From: Geomobilimonas luticola
GTDB taxonomy: Bacteria > Desulfobacterota > Desulfuromonadia > Geobacterales > Geobacteraceae
Length of the DNA: 64,000 nt
Assembly: GCF_018476905.1 (NCBI RefSeq)
Contig: NZ_JAHCVK010000002.1
Span: 1-64,000 of the forward strand
Direction of reading: 5' to 3'
The position numbers and the translations under genes were made by a program. Of this stretch, positions 56,895 to 64,000 are shown piece by piece; the first letter of the stretch is position 1; every line of letters begins with the position of its first letter. The notes under the pieces were generated by a model. The model did no database searches, had not been told where the DNA came from, and was given only the letters and a program-made list of their open reading frames with translations.

Positions 56895-57337
56895 GGTACG
56901 ACCCTCATCATAAGATAGGTTCCCTTGATTCCCAGACTTGCCTTTGGCGTCTCAATCCGCACCGCTTCGGGAGCCAGTTTGGCTATCCTTCCCGATCGGT
57001 AGCCGATAATGCCGCGCGTTACCCGCAGAACCATTCCCATGTTCTGCCGGGAGGGCTCGAAGACGAACCTGTCGATGTGGAGTTCACTTGAGGAGCCGAG
57101 CGCGAGGATTGTATCGTCCCTGAGTATGATCGATATCCTGCCGGTCGGACCGGTTGAGAGTATATCTTTCTGATAAAGCTGCTGGCCGGGTTGTGCGGCT
57201 ATGCGCTGGGTGTTCCGCAGTATTGCGACATCGCCAGCAGCCACCTTTACCAGGCCAATGGGGCGGAGTTCTTCCGCAGAAAATGCCGAAGTAGAGGCAG
57301 CAAGCAGGGTGCAAATCACCAGGAGCCCGATGCGCAT
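56891..57337 (-). CDS. FecR-domain exported protein
   Basis: This 148-residue protein has a signal peptide (IGLLVICTLLAASTSAFS) and a FecR-type beta domain: GLVKVAAGDVAILRNTQRIAAQPGQQLYQKDILSTG, then GRISIILRDDTILALGSSSELHI. Unlike signalling FecR proteins it has no transmembrane anchor or cytoplasmic anti-sigma part, so it is a stand-alone periplasmic version. The internal ATG at 57337 has AAGGAGAG 8 bp upstream. It is first in a two-gene operon with the OmpA-like lipoprotein. Confidence 0.82.
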   Translation of the reverse strand: MRIGLLVICTLLAASTSAFSAEELRPIGLVKVAAGDVAILRNTQRIAAQPGQQLYQKDILSTGPTGRISIILRDDTILALGSSSELHIDRFVFEPSRQNMGMVLRVTRGIIGYRSGRIAKLAPEAVRIETPKASLGIKGTYLMMRVVP

Positions 57338-57469
57338 CGAGTACTCTCCTTGAGGGGGGGGTGTAGACATTTCGTCATAGTTTACTGTAAACACATGAAT
57401 TGTAAAACATTAAAAATTTCATGTAGTGCTCGGATGCAGGTTGCCATGGATTGGTCAGGCAAATATCCC

Positions 57470-57622
57470 TTGACTCCGCCCCGCAGAGGATGGTAAAGTT
57501 CCTCCGAACCTGCCCATACTGCCTTTTAACTTAACCCCGTGAGGTTAGCAAAGGTGTCGAAAACAGTTACCAGAAGAGTATTCTGAGAGCCTTTCCGCCT
57601 GTCCGCGGAGAGGCTCTTTTTT
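57470..57622 (+). promoter_or_regulatory. pyrR promoter and leader terminator (attenuator)
   Basis: A promoter TTGACT (57470-57475), 18 bp, TAAAGT (57494-57499) is followed about 90 bp later by a hairpin, AGAGCCTTTCCGC (57586-57598) with GCGGAGAGGCTCT (57605-57617), and six T residues. The hairpin lies inside the pyrR leader and so would stop transcription before the gene. The loop side reads TGTCCGCGGAGAGGCT, which partly resembles PyrR-binding loops. PyrR-mediated attenuation is the likely logic. The gap 57338-57713 has no gene. Confidence 0.6.
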
Positions 57623-57665
57623 GTGAGGTTCGCGTGGTAGGGGTAACCCCTGTGGTTGCCCGTGA

Positions 57666-58250
<585 letters not shown>

Positions 58251-58253
58251 TGC

Positions 58254-58312
58254 AGGTAAAGGTAGAGGTAAAGTCATAATACTTTTTCTCAACCTCTGCC
58301 TGTGAGTGAAAC
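58254..58312 (+). repeat. AGGTAAAGGTAGAGGTAAAG hairpin repeat, copy 2
   Basis: The 20-mer at 58254-58273 is identical to that at 48402. The inverted arm (58283-58302, CTTTTTCTCAACCTCTGCCTG region) is more diverged than in copy 1. It lies between pyrR and pyrB. Confidence 0.8.
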
Positions 58313-58360
58313 GAACGAATACCTATACCTGCTCGCAGGGCGAGCTGACAGGGGGACGCC

Positions 58361-59293
58361 ATGGGCTTCAAACACAAGGACATCATCGCGCTCAGGGACC
58401 TGACGAAGGAGGATATCGAACTCCTCATTTCCACGGCGGAAAGCATGCGCGAGATCAACAGCCGCGACATCAAGAAGGTTCCGACGCTGCGGGGCAAGAC
58501 CATTATTAATCTCTTCTACGAGTCCTCCACCCGGACCCGGACATCCTTTGAGATTGCCGCCAAGCGTCTCTCGGCCGACACGGTCAATATCTCCCCCTCA
58601 ACCAGTTCGGCCACCAAGGGCGAGACCCTGGCGGACACCGCCCTGAACCTGCTGGCCATGAAGCCGGACATCATCGTCATGCGCCATGCCGTCTCCGGTT
58701 CCCACTACTTCCTCTCCAAGAAGATACCCTGCTCCATTATCAACGCCGGTGATGGTGCCCACGAGCACCCCTCCCAGGGGCTTCTGGACATGCTGACGAT
58801 AAAGGACAAATTCGGGCGACTGGACGGCCTGAAGGTCGCCATCGTCGGCGACATCACCCACAGCCGCGTGGCTCGCTCCGATATCCAGGGGCTGACCAAG
58901 ATGGGGTCCCACGTATTCCTTGCCGGCCCTCCCACCATGGTGCCGCCGGGGGTGGAAAAGCTCGGGAATGTTACGGTCTGTCCCACCATGAAGGAGGCGA
59001 TCCAGGATGCTGACGTGGTGATCATGCTCCGGATTCAGCAGGAGCGCCAGGGAAAGACCCTGATGCCCAATGCCCGCGAGTATTCCCGCTATTTCGGCCT
59101 GAACCCGGAAAACCTCAAGCTGGCCAAGCCGGATGCCATGGTCATGCACCCCGGCCCCATCAACCGCGGCGTGGAGATGTCCTCCTACGTAGTGGACGGC
59201 GACCAGTCCCACATTCTGAAACAGGTGGAGAACGGGGTGGCGGTGAGGATGGCGATGCTCTACCACGTCTGCGGCGGCGAACTCGCAGAGTGA
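58361..59293 (+). CDS. pyrB: Aspartate carbamoyltransferase catalytic subunit
   Basis: This 310-residue enzyme has the carbamoyl-phosphate motif [13 protein letters not shown], followed by [12 protein letters not shown], and the aspartate-side loop [14 protein letters not shown]. It forms carbamoyl-aspartate in pyrimidine synthesis. GGGGGA precedes the ATG. It lies between pyrR and pyrC; no pyrI regulatory gene is seen. Confidence 0.97.
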   Translation: MGFKHKDIIALRDLTKEDIELLISTAESMREINSRDIKKVPTLRGKTIINLFYESSTRTRTSFEIAAKRLSADTVNISPSTSSATKGETLADTALNLLAMKPDIIVMRHAVSGSHYFLSKKIPCSIINAGDGAHEHPSQGLLDMLTIKDKFGRLDGLKVAIVGDITHSRVARSDIQGLTKMGSHVFLAGPPTMVPPGVEKLGNVTVCPTMKEAIQDADVVIMLRIQQERQGKTLMPNAREYSRYFGLNPENLKLAKPDAMVMHPGPINRGVEMSSYVVDGDQSHILKQVENGVAVRMAMLYHVCGGELAE

Positions 59294-59294
59294 G

Positions 59295-59410
59295 AACGCA
59301 CACTTTTGCGCAATCTCGGCGTCAGATTTCTCGTTTCCTTGTGCGGCGTAGCGCTGCTACGCCTCCGCGTAAACGCTCATCTTCCTTGACCTTGCACAAA
59401 ATTGAGCGTT
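59295..59410 (+). repeat. Inverted-repeat element with a central GGCGTAGC hairpin
   Basis: The outer arms AACGCACACTTTTGCGCAA (59295-59313) and TTGCACAAAATTGAGCGTT (59392-59410) agree at 16 of 19 positions. Inside is a perfect hairpin, GGCGTAGCGCTGCTACGCC (59345-59363). It fills the pyrB-pyrC gap. A shorter relative occurs before carB (63567-63634). Confidence 0.75.
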
Positions 59411-59452
59411 CTTGGCACTAACTGATTTCGATACTTTTTACGAGGTGACCAT

Positions 59453-60730
59453 ATGAATCTGTTGATAAAGAATGGCAGGGTGATCGACCCGTCCCAGGGG
59501 ATAGACGACATGCTGGATGTGGTGGTGGAGAAGGGGGTGGTGAAGGAGGTCGGCAAAGGGCTCAAGGCGCCCGCCGGTGCCGAGACCATCGACGCCGCCG
59601 GCAAGTACGTGGTGCCGGGGCTGGTGGACATGCACGTTCACCTGCGCGACCCGGGGCTCGAGTACAAGGAGGATATCGTATCCGGCACCCGGGCTGCGGC
59701 AGCCGGCGGTTTCACCTCGGTTGCCTGCATGCCCAACACCAAGCCGGTCATCGACAACAAGGCGGTGGCGAACTACATCATCGCCAAGGCCAGGGCGGAA
59801 GGGTTTGCCAACGTCTTTCCCATCGGTTCCATCACCTACGGCTCCCACGGCGAGCGGCTGGCGGAGATGGGGGAACTCAAAGAGTCGGGGTGCGTCGCGG
59901 TATCCGACGACGGCAAACCGGTAGTTAACTCCGAACTGATGCGCCGGGCTCTTGAGTATGCCCGGGGGATGGGGATTCTGGTCATCTCCCATGCCGAAGA
60001 CCTTGCCCTCGTCGGCGAAGGGGTGATGAACGAGGGATTCACCTCGACGGAACTGGGGCTCAAGGGGATTCCGTCCGCCGGGGAAGATATCGCCACGGCA
60101 CGCGACGTCATGCTGGCCGAGTACACCAGCTCGCCGCTCCACATCGCCCACGTCTCCACCCGCGGGGCGGTGCGCATCATCCGGGAGGCCAAGGCGCGCG
60201 GCGTGAAGGTCACCTGCGAGACGGCCCCCCACTACTTCAGCCTGACCGATGATGCGGTGCGCGGCTACAACACCAATGCCAAGATGAACCCGCCACTGCG
60301 GGAGGCGGATGATGTGGCTGCCATCAAGGAAGGGCTCAAGGACGGCACCATCGATACCATCGCCACCGACCACGCCCCCCATCATATCGATGAAAAGGAT
60401 GTGGAGTTCAATGTGGCCCTGAACGGCATCGTCGGCCTGGAGACTTCCCTGCCGCTCTCCCTCAAGCTGGTGGAAGAGAAGGTGCTCACCCTTTCCCAAC
60501 TCATTGAGAAGATGGCAGGCAATCCGGCCAGGATCCTCGGTATCGGCAGGGGGACCCTCAAGGCGGGGGCCGTAGCCGACATCACCGTCATCGACCCGGC
60601 CGTCGAATGGACGGTCACCGGGGAAGGGCTCGCCTCCAAGTCCAAGAACTCCCCCTGGTTGGGAGAGCAAATGAAGGGTGGGGCGGCGTACACCATTCTC
60701 GGCGGTAAAGTAGTTTTCAAACGGCAATAG
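59453..60730 (+). CDS. pyrC: Dihydroorotase
   Basis: This 425-residue amidohydrolase (type I, PyrC of the hydantoinase-like group) has zinc motif [10 protein letters not shown], the lysine/ligand region [12 protein letters not shown], histidines in LHIAHVST and ETAPHYF, and Asp in IATDHAPHH. It closes carbamoyl-aspartate to dihydroorotate. GAGGTGACC is upstream of the ATG. Confidence 0.97.
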   Translation: MNLLIKNGRVIDPSQGIDDMLDVVVEKGVVKEVGKGLKAPAGAETIDAAGKYVVPGLVDMHVHLRDPGLEYKEDIVSGTRAAAAGGFTSVACMPNTKPVIDNKAVANYIIAKARAEGFANVFPIGSITYGSHGERLAEMGELKESGCVAVSDDGKPVVNSELMRRALEYARGMGILVISHAEDLALVGEGVMNEGFTSTELGLKGIPSAGEDIATARDVMLAEYTSSPLHIAHVSTRGAVRIIREAKARGVKVTCETAPHYFSLTDDAVRGYNTNAKMNPPLREADDVAAIKEGLKDGTIDTIATDHAPHHIDEKDVEFNVALNGIVGLETSLPLSLKLVEEKVLTLSQLIEKMAGNPARILGIGRGTLKAGAVADITVIDPAVEWTVTGEGLASKSKNSPWLGEQMKGGAAYTILGGKVVFKRQ

Positions 60731-60745
60731 AATCAGGCAAAGCAA

Positions 60746-60989
60746 TTAACCACAGAGGGCGCAGAGAAACGCAGAGGAAAATCAAAATCTTGATAGAACA
60801 CGGAACAGGCGAAAAAAACTGGATAAAGGCGGATTAGAGTCAAATCCTTTTAGGTTTAAAACCAAAAAAAGCTTTTTCAGGTTTAATCCGCAGTTATCCG
60901 GCAGTTTTCGCAGTTTCCGTGTTCCATTGCTTTCAGGTTTCCTCCGATTTTCTCCGTGTCCTTTAGACCCTGTGGGTCTCTGTGGTAAA
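60746..60989 (+). repeat. Long imperfect palindrome between pyrC and carA
   Basis: The ends are TTAACCACAGAG (60746-60757) and CTCTGTGGTAA (60978-60988). Nested complementary pairs follow inward (GAACACGGAA with TTCCGTGTTC; GGCGGATTA with TAATCCGC), so the whole 244 bp can fold back on itself around 60868. There is no coding frame. The ACCACAGAG type of intergenic repeat is familiar from many bacterial genomes. Confidence 0.8.
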
Positions 60990-61011
60990 TGATTTTCAAG
61001 GGGTTATGTTT

Positions 61012-62133
61012 ATGAAAGCAGTTCTCGCGCTCGCCGACGGGCGCATCTTTGCGGGGAAATCCTTCGGCGCTTCCGGTGAAGCCACCGGCGAGGTTGTGTT
61101 CAACACCGCCATGACCGGATACCAGGAGGTCCTGACCGACCCCTCCTACCGGGGGCAGATGGTCACCATGACCTATACCCAGATCGGCAACACCGGCATC
61201 AACCCGGAGGATATCGAGAGCAGGCAGCTCTACCTCTCCGGCTTCATCGTCAAGGAGTACCACGACTTCCACTCAAACTGGCGGGCAACCATGAGCCTTG
61301 ACAGCTATCTGAAGGAGAATGGGGTAGTGGGTATCCAGGGGCTCGACACCCGGGCGCTGACCCGCCATCTGCGGGACAAGGGAGCCCAGAACGGGATCAT
61401 CTCCACCGTCGATTTCGATCCGGAGAGCCTGCTCAGGAAGGTGCGTGCCGTTCCCTCCATGGCCGGTCTCGATCTTGCCAGCGGTGTTTCCTGTGACAAA
61501 CCGTACCACTGGACCGAGAAGCTCTGGGAGCTGGGGGAAGGGTATGGCCAGGCGACACCGGCGGAATTGAAGTACAAGGTGGTCGCCTACGACTTCGGCA
61601 TCAAGTACAACATCCTCCGTTGCCTCGTTTCCGCCGGCTGCGACGTGACGGTGGTTCCTGCCACCTTCCCTGCGGAAGAGGCGCTGGCCATGAATCCGGA
61701 CGGGATATTCCTCAGCAACGGCCCGGGGGATCCGGAGCCGATGACCGCAGTGATCGAGAACATCCGGAAGTTAGTCGGCAAGAAGCCGATCTTCGGCATC
61801 TGTCTCGGCCACCAACTCCTGGGGCTTGCCCTGGGTGGGCGGACCATGAAGCTCAAGTTCGGCAACCACGGCTCGAACCTGCCGGTCATGGACCTGGCGA
61901 CGCGGAAGGTGGAGATCACCGCCCAGAACCACGGCTTCTCGGTGGATATCGTGTCGCTGGGGCATGCATGTGAGCTGGCCCACGAGAACCTGAACGACCA
62001 GACCGTGGAGGGGATGCGGCACAGGGACCTCCCCATCTTCTCGGTCCAGCACCACCCGGAGGCGTCGCCGGGGCCCCATGATTCGCATTATCTCTTTTCG
62101 CGTTTTGTGGAAATGATGGAGACAAACAGGTGA
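61012..62133 (+). CDS. carA: Carbamoyl-phosphate synthase small subunit
   Basis: This 373-residue glutaminase subunit has the class I amidotransferase triad: Cys in [13 protein letters not shown] and His/Glu in [15 protein letters not shown]. It supplies ammonia to CarB for carbamoyl phosphate used by pyrB and arginine synthesis. The ATG at 61012 gives the usual start [10 protein letters not shown]. The large subunit carB is 1.5 kb downstream, separated by two unrelated genes. Confidence 0.97.
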   Translation: MKAVLALADGRIFAGKSFGASGEATGEVVFNTAMTGYQEVLTDPSYRGQMVTMTYTQIGNTGINPEDIESRQLYLSGFIVKEYHDFHSNWRATMSLDSYLKENGVVGIQGLDTRALTRHLRDKGAQNGIISTVDFDPESLLRKVRAVPSMAGLDLASGVSCDKPYHWTEKLWELGEGYGQATPAELKYKVVAYDFGIKYNILRCLVSAGCDVTVVPATFPAEEALAMNPDGIFLSNGPGDPEPMTAVIENIRKLVGKKPIFGICLGHQLLGLALGGRTMKLKFGNHGSNLPVMDLATRKVEITAQNHGFSVDIVSLGHACELAHENLNDQTVEGMRHRDLPIFSVQHHPEASPGPHDSHYLFSRFVEMMETNR

Positions 62134-62215
62134 CCAGGGACTAGGGACCAGGGACCAGGGACCGGTAACGGCAGGTCTTGGTGAGCATTTACTGGTCCCC
62201 GTTTCCCGGTCCCCG
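62133..62215 (+). repeat. GGGACCAGGGACC intergenic repeat
   Basis: Three tandem GGGACCA-type units (62138-62163) are followed by a spacer and the inverted arm CTGGTCCCCGTTTCCCGGTCCCC (62192-62214 region). It lies between carA and the radical SAM gene and codes for nothing. Confidence 0.75.
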
Positions 62216-62221
62216 ATTACC

Positions 62222-63124
62222 ATGAATTACCTCGATCTTTACAATTCAGGCGAGTTGCTGCGACGGGTGCGGACGGCCTATGCCCGGCTCAAGAGTTGTG
62301 ACCTTTGCCCCCACGACTGCCGGGTGAACAGGCTGGCGGGGGAGACGGGGGTCTGCCGGAGCGGAGCACTGCCCCGGGTTGCATCGGCCAATGTTCACCG
62401 GGGGGAGGAACCCCCCATCTCCGGGACGCGGGGGTCGGGGACGATCTTCTTCTCCAACTGTAACCTCCGCTGCCGCTTCTGCCAGAATTTCCCCATCAGC
62501 CAGTTCGGCAACGGGGAGGATGTGACGACCCGAGAGCTGTCGGCCAGGATGCTGAAGCTCCAGCGACAGCGGGCCCATAACCTGAACCTGGTCACCCCGA
62601 GCCACTTCCTCCCGCAGTTTCTGGCGGCTCTCTATCTGGCGATCGGTGAGGGTTTCCGGCTCCCCATCGTCTGGAACTCCAACGGCTACGAACGGGTGGA
62701 TGCGCTGGAACTCCTGGACGGGGTGGTGGATATCTACCTGCCGGACATGAAGTACGTGGCGGAAGATCCGGCGGTGAACTTCTCATCGGCTCACGGCTAC
62801 CGGGAGATCAACCGGCGTGCGGTGCGGGAGATGCTTCGCCAGGTGGGACACCTGCAGCTGGACGAGGAGGGGATCGGGGTGCGCGGCCTCATCGTTCGTC
62901 ACCTGGTCCTCCCCGAGGGGCACGCCGGCAGCCGGGAGACACTCCGCTGGATTTCAGAAAACCTTGGGGGGGATACCCACATCTCCCTGATGAAGCAATT
63001 CTTTCCGGCCCATGAGGCAGGGCAGATACCCGGCATCCACCGGAAGATCACCGACGAAGAGTACGAGGCGGCGGTGGAGGCCCTGGAAGAGGCGGGGCTG
63101 GAAAACGGCTGGGTGCAGGAATAG
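62222..63124 (+). CDS. Radical SAM protein, PflX-like
   Basis: This 300-residue radical SAM enzyme carries the cluster motif CNLRCRFCQN (CX3CX2C) and an N-terminal Cys-rich segment CDLCPHDCRVNRLAGETGVC, the layout of PflX-type pyruvate formate-lyase-activase-related proteins. The real substrate of this group is not established. The ribosome site is weak. It sits between carA and carB on the same strand, flanked by two intergenic repeats. Confidence 0.85.
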   Translation: MNYLDLYNSGELLRRVRTAYARLKSCDLCPHDCRVNRLAGETGVCRSGALPRVASANVHRGEEPPISGTRGSGTIFFSNCNLRCRFCQNFPISQFGNGEDVTTRELSARMLKLQRQRAHNLNLVTPSHFLPQFLAALYLAIGEGFRLPIVWNSNGYERVDALELLDGVVDIYLPDMKYVAEDPAVNFSSAHGYREINRRAVREMLRQVGHLQLDEEGIGVRGLIVRHLVLPEGHAGSRETLRWISENLGGDTHISLMKQFFPAHEAGQIPGIHRKITDEEYEAAVEALEEAGLENGWVQE

Positions 63125-63140
63125 AGCAAAAGCTGCGTTT

Positions 63141-63216
63141 ACAGGGATAAACAGGGTACGAGGGATAACGTCAAAACCTGAAGGTTACATCCTGTCTATC
63201 CTGAATATCCCTGTGC
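63141..63216 (+). repeat. ACAGGGATAAACAGGG palindromic intergenic repeat
   Basis: ACAGGGATAAACAGGGTA (63141-63158) is complementary, imperfectly, to CATCCTGTCTATCCTG and ATATCCCTGT (63188-63214). This ACAGGATAAACAGG class is a common type of bacterial intergenic repeat. It lies between the PflX-like gene and the DUF486 gene. Confidence 0.75.
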
Positions 63217-63237
63217 ATATAGGTTTGAGGTTTTGTC

Positions 63238-63567
63238 GTGAGAACGATCGTATTACTGCTGCTGTCCAACATTTTCATGACCTTTGCCTGGTACGCCCAT
63301 CTGAAGGACCTCCGTACCGCCCCCTGGTTTGTCGCGGTGCTGGTGAGCTGGGGGCTGGCTTTCTTCGAATACATGCTCCAGGTGCCGGCCAACCGGGCGG
63401 GCTACGGAACCTTCAACCTGGGGCAGTTGAAGATCATGCAGGAAGTGATAACGCTCTCCGTATTCGTGCCGTTCGCGGTCTTTTACATGGGGCAGCCGCT
63501 GAAGCTCGATTTTCTCTGGGCGGGGTGTTGTCTGGCAGGGGCGGTATTCTTCATATTCCGGGGGTGA
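63238..63567 (+). CDS. DUF486 family membrane protein
   Basis: This 109-residue protein has four transmembrane helices. The DUF486 pattern is complete: LLLLSNIFMTFAWYAHLKD, WGLAFFEYMLQVPANRAGY, LKIMQEVITLSVFVPFAVFYM, and a final hydrophobic GCCLAGAVFFIFRG. DUF486 resembles small DMT-type transporters, but no substrate is known. The GTG start fits the family N-terminus. Confidence 0.9.
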   Translation: MRTIVLLLLSNIFMTFAWYAHLKDLRTAPWFVAVLVSWGLAFFEYMLQVPANRAGYGTFNLGQLKIMQEVITLSVFVPFAVFYMGQPLKLDFLWAGCCLAGAVFFIFRG

Positions 63568-63634
63568 AACGCGCCTTTAATGTCTTCGCGTTCCCTTGAC
63601 AGCCTTGATCTTGCGAAAAAATCGCGTTTCTCGG
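63567..63634 (+). repeat. Short relative of the pyrB-pyrC inverted-repeat element
   Basis: AAACGCG (63567-63573) is inverted as CGCGTTT (63623-63629), and CCTTGATCTTGCG (63603-63615) matches CCTTGACCTTGCA in the element at 59295-59410. It lies in the DUF486-carB gap. Confidence 0.5.
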
Positions 63635-63670
63635 AAAAGCACCCCGTTTATTTGCGAACAGGAGTTATGG

Positions 63671-64000
63671 ATGCCCAAACGTACCGACATCAAGAAGATC
63701 CTCATCATCGGTTCCGGCCCGATTATCATCGGTCAGGCGTGCGAGTTCGACTACTCGGGCACCCAGGCATGCAAGGCTCTGCGCAAGCTTGGATACCAGA
63801 TCGTGCTGGTCAATTCCAATCCGGCCACGATCATGACCGATCCCGGCATGGCGGATGTGACCTACATCGAGCCGCTCAATGTCCCTACGCTCACCGAGAT
63901 AATCGCCAAGGAACGGCCGGATGCCCTGTTGCCCAACCTGGGGGGACAGACCGGATTGAACCTTTCCAGCGCCCTGGCCGAGGCCGGCGTTCTGGACACG
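63671..64000 (+). CDS. carB: Carbamoyl-phosphate synthase large subunit, 5' part
   Basis: The first 110 codons of carB are present and the gene runs off the window. The start is [20 protein letters not shown], followed by [17 protein letters not shown] and [12 protein letters not shown], which is the ATP-grasp N-domain of CarB. ACAGGAG lies upstream of the ATG. Full CarB is about 1070 residues, so the truncation is only the window edge. Confidence 0.97.
   Translation, partial: MPKRTDIKKILIIGSGPIIIGQACEFDYSGTQACKALRKLGYQIVLVNSNPATIMTDPGMADVTYIEPLNVPTLTEIIAKERPDALLPNLGGQTGLNLSSALAEAGVLDT

Overview
The window reads as chromosome from a Geobacter-like member of the Desulfuromonadia (about 60% GC). 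The signs are a lipoprotein decaheme cytochrome with its own outer-membrane barrel, a class II succinyl:acetate-type CoA-transferase, a glutamate synthase split into five genes, many response regulators and Hpt proteins, a GEMM-type (c-di-GMP/cGAMP) riboswitch, and the gene order pyrR-pyrB-pyrC-carA-...-carB.

Layout. 0-3 kb: an AT-rich edge with a 3' piece of a tRNA-Gly gene (a probable integration scar), an intact hipBA toxin-antitoxin pair with a clear operator, a broken AbiE system, and yaeQ. 3-13.6 kb: TetR regulator and CoA-transferase, yacG, gltX, an MshEN-receiver protein, a sigma-54-driven ammonium transporter, and an AcuC-type deacetylase operon ending in a TPR protein and a 33-residue membrane protein. 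13.6-19.7 kb: an MlaF-like ATPase, a lipoprotein MtrA-like decaheme cytochrome, its MtrB-like barrel, a periplasmic binding protein, a lone receiver domain and a small Cys-tailed protein. 19.7-21.5 kb: yfcE-like phosphoesterase, sppA, yhbY.

21.6-36.5 kb is the most unusual block. Two reverse-strand operons encode exported proteins. One has a dockerin-ended protein and a cohesin-like lipoprotein. The other has a cadherin/CHRD-type protein, two multicopper oxidase polypeptides that divide the four classical copper motifs between them, a long di-heme peroxidase and a HAF-repeat lipoprotein. Both operons carry the same 17-bp palindrome about 255-260 bp, and a TGGCA element exactly 97 bp, upstream of the first start codon. 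A sensor kinase and an NtrC-type regulator lie next to them. I infer one regulated extracytoplasmic copper/heme redox system.

36.7-43.5 kb: an ISL3 transposase fragment, a secreted Pro-rich protein behind a GEMM-type riboswitch with a mutually exclusive terminator, ferredoxin, dGTPase, an aldolase-like enzyme, rsmD, coaD, an aminotransferase and a DUF1858 protein. 43.6-49.3 kb: the five-part glutamate synthase operon. 49.3-53.4 kb: a binding lipoprotein, hybrid kinase and Hpt phosphorelay. 53.6-57.3 kb: lepA, lepB, and OmpA-like and FecR-like exported proteins. 57.5-64 kb: pyrimidine and carbamoyl-phosphate genes (pyrR, pyrB, pyrC, carA, start of carB) with a PflX-like radical SAM gene and a DUF486 gene between carA and carB. 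Almost every gap in this last part, and two gaps in the glutamate synthase operon, holds a different palindromic intergenic repeat.

Family names come from motif recognition by eye. No database search was run.
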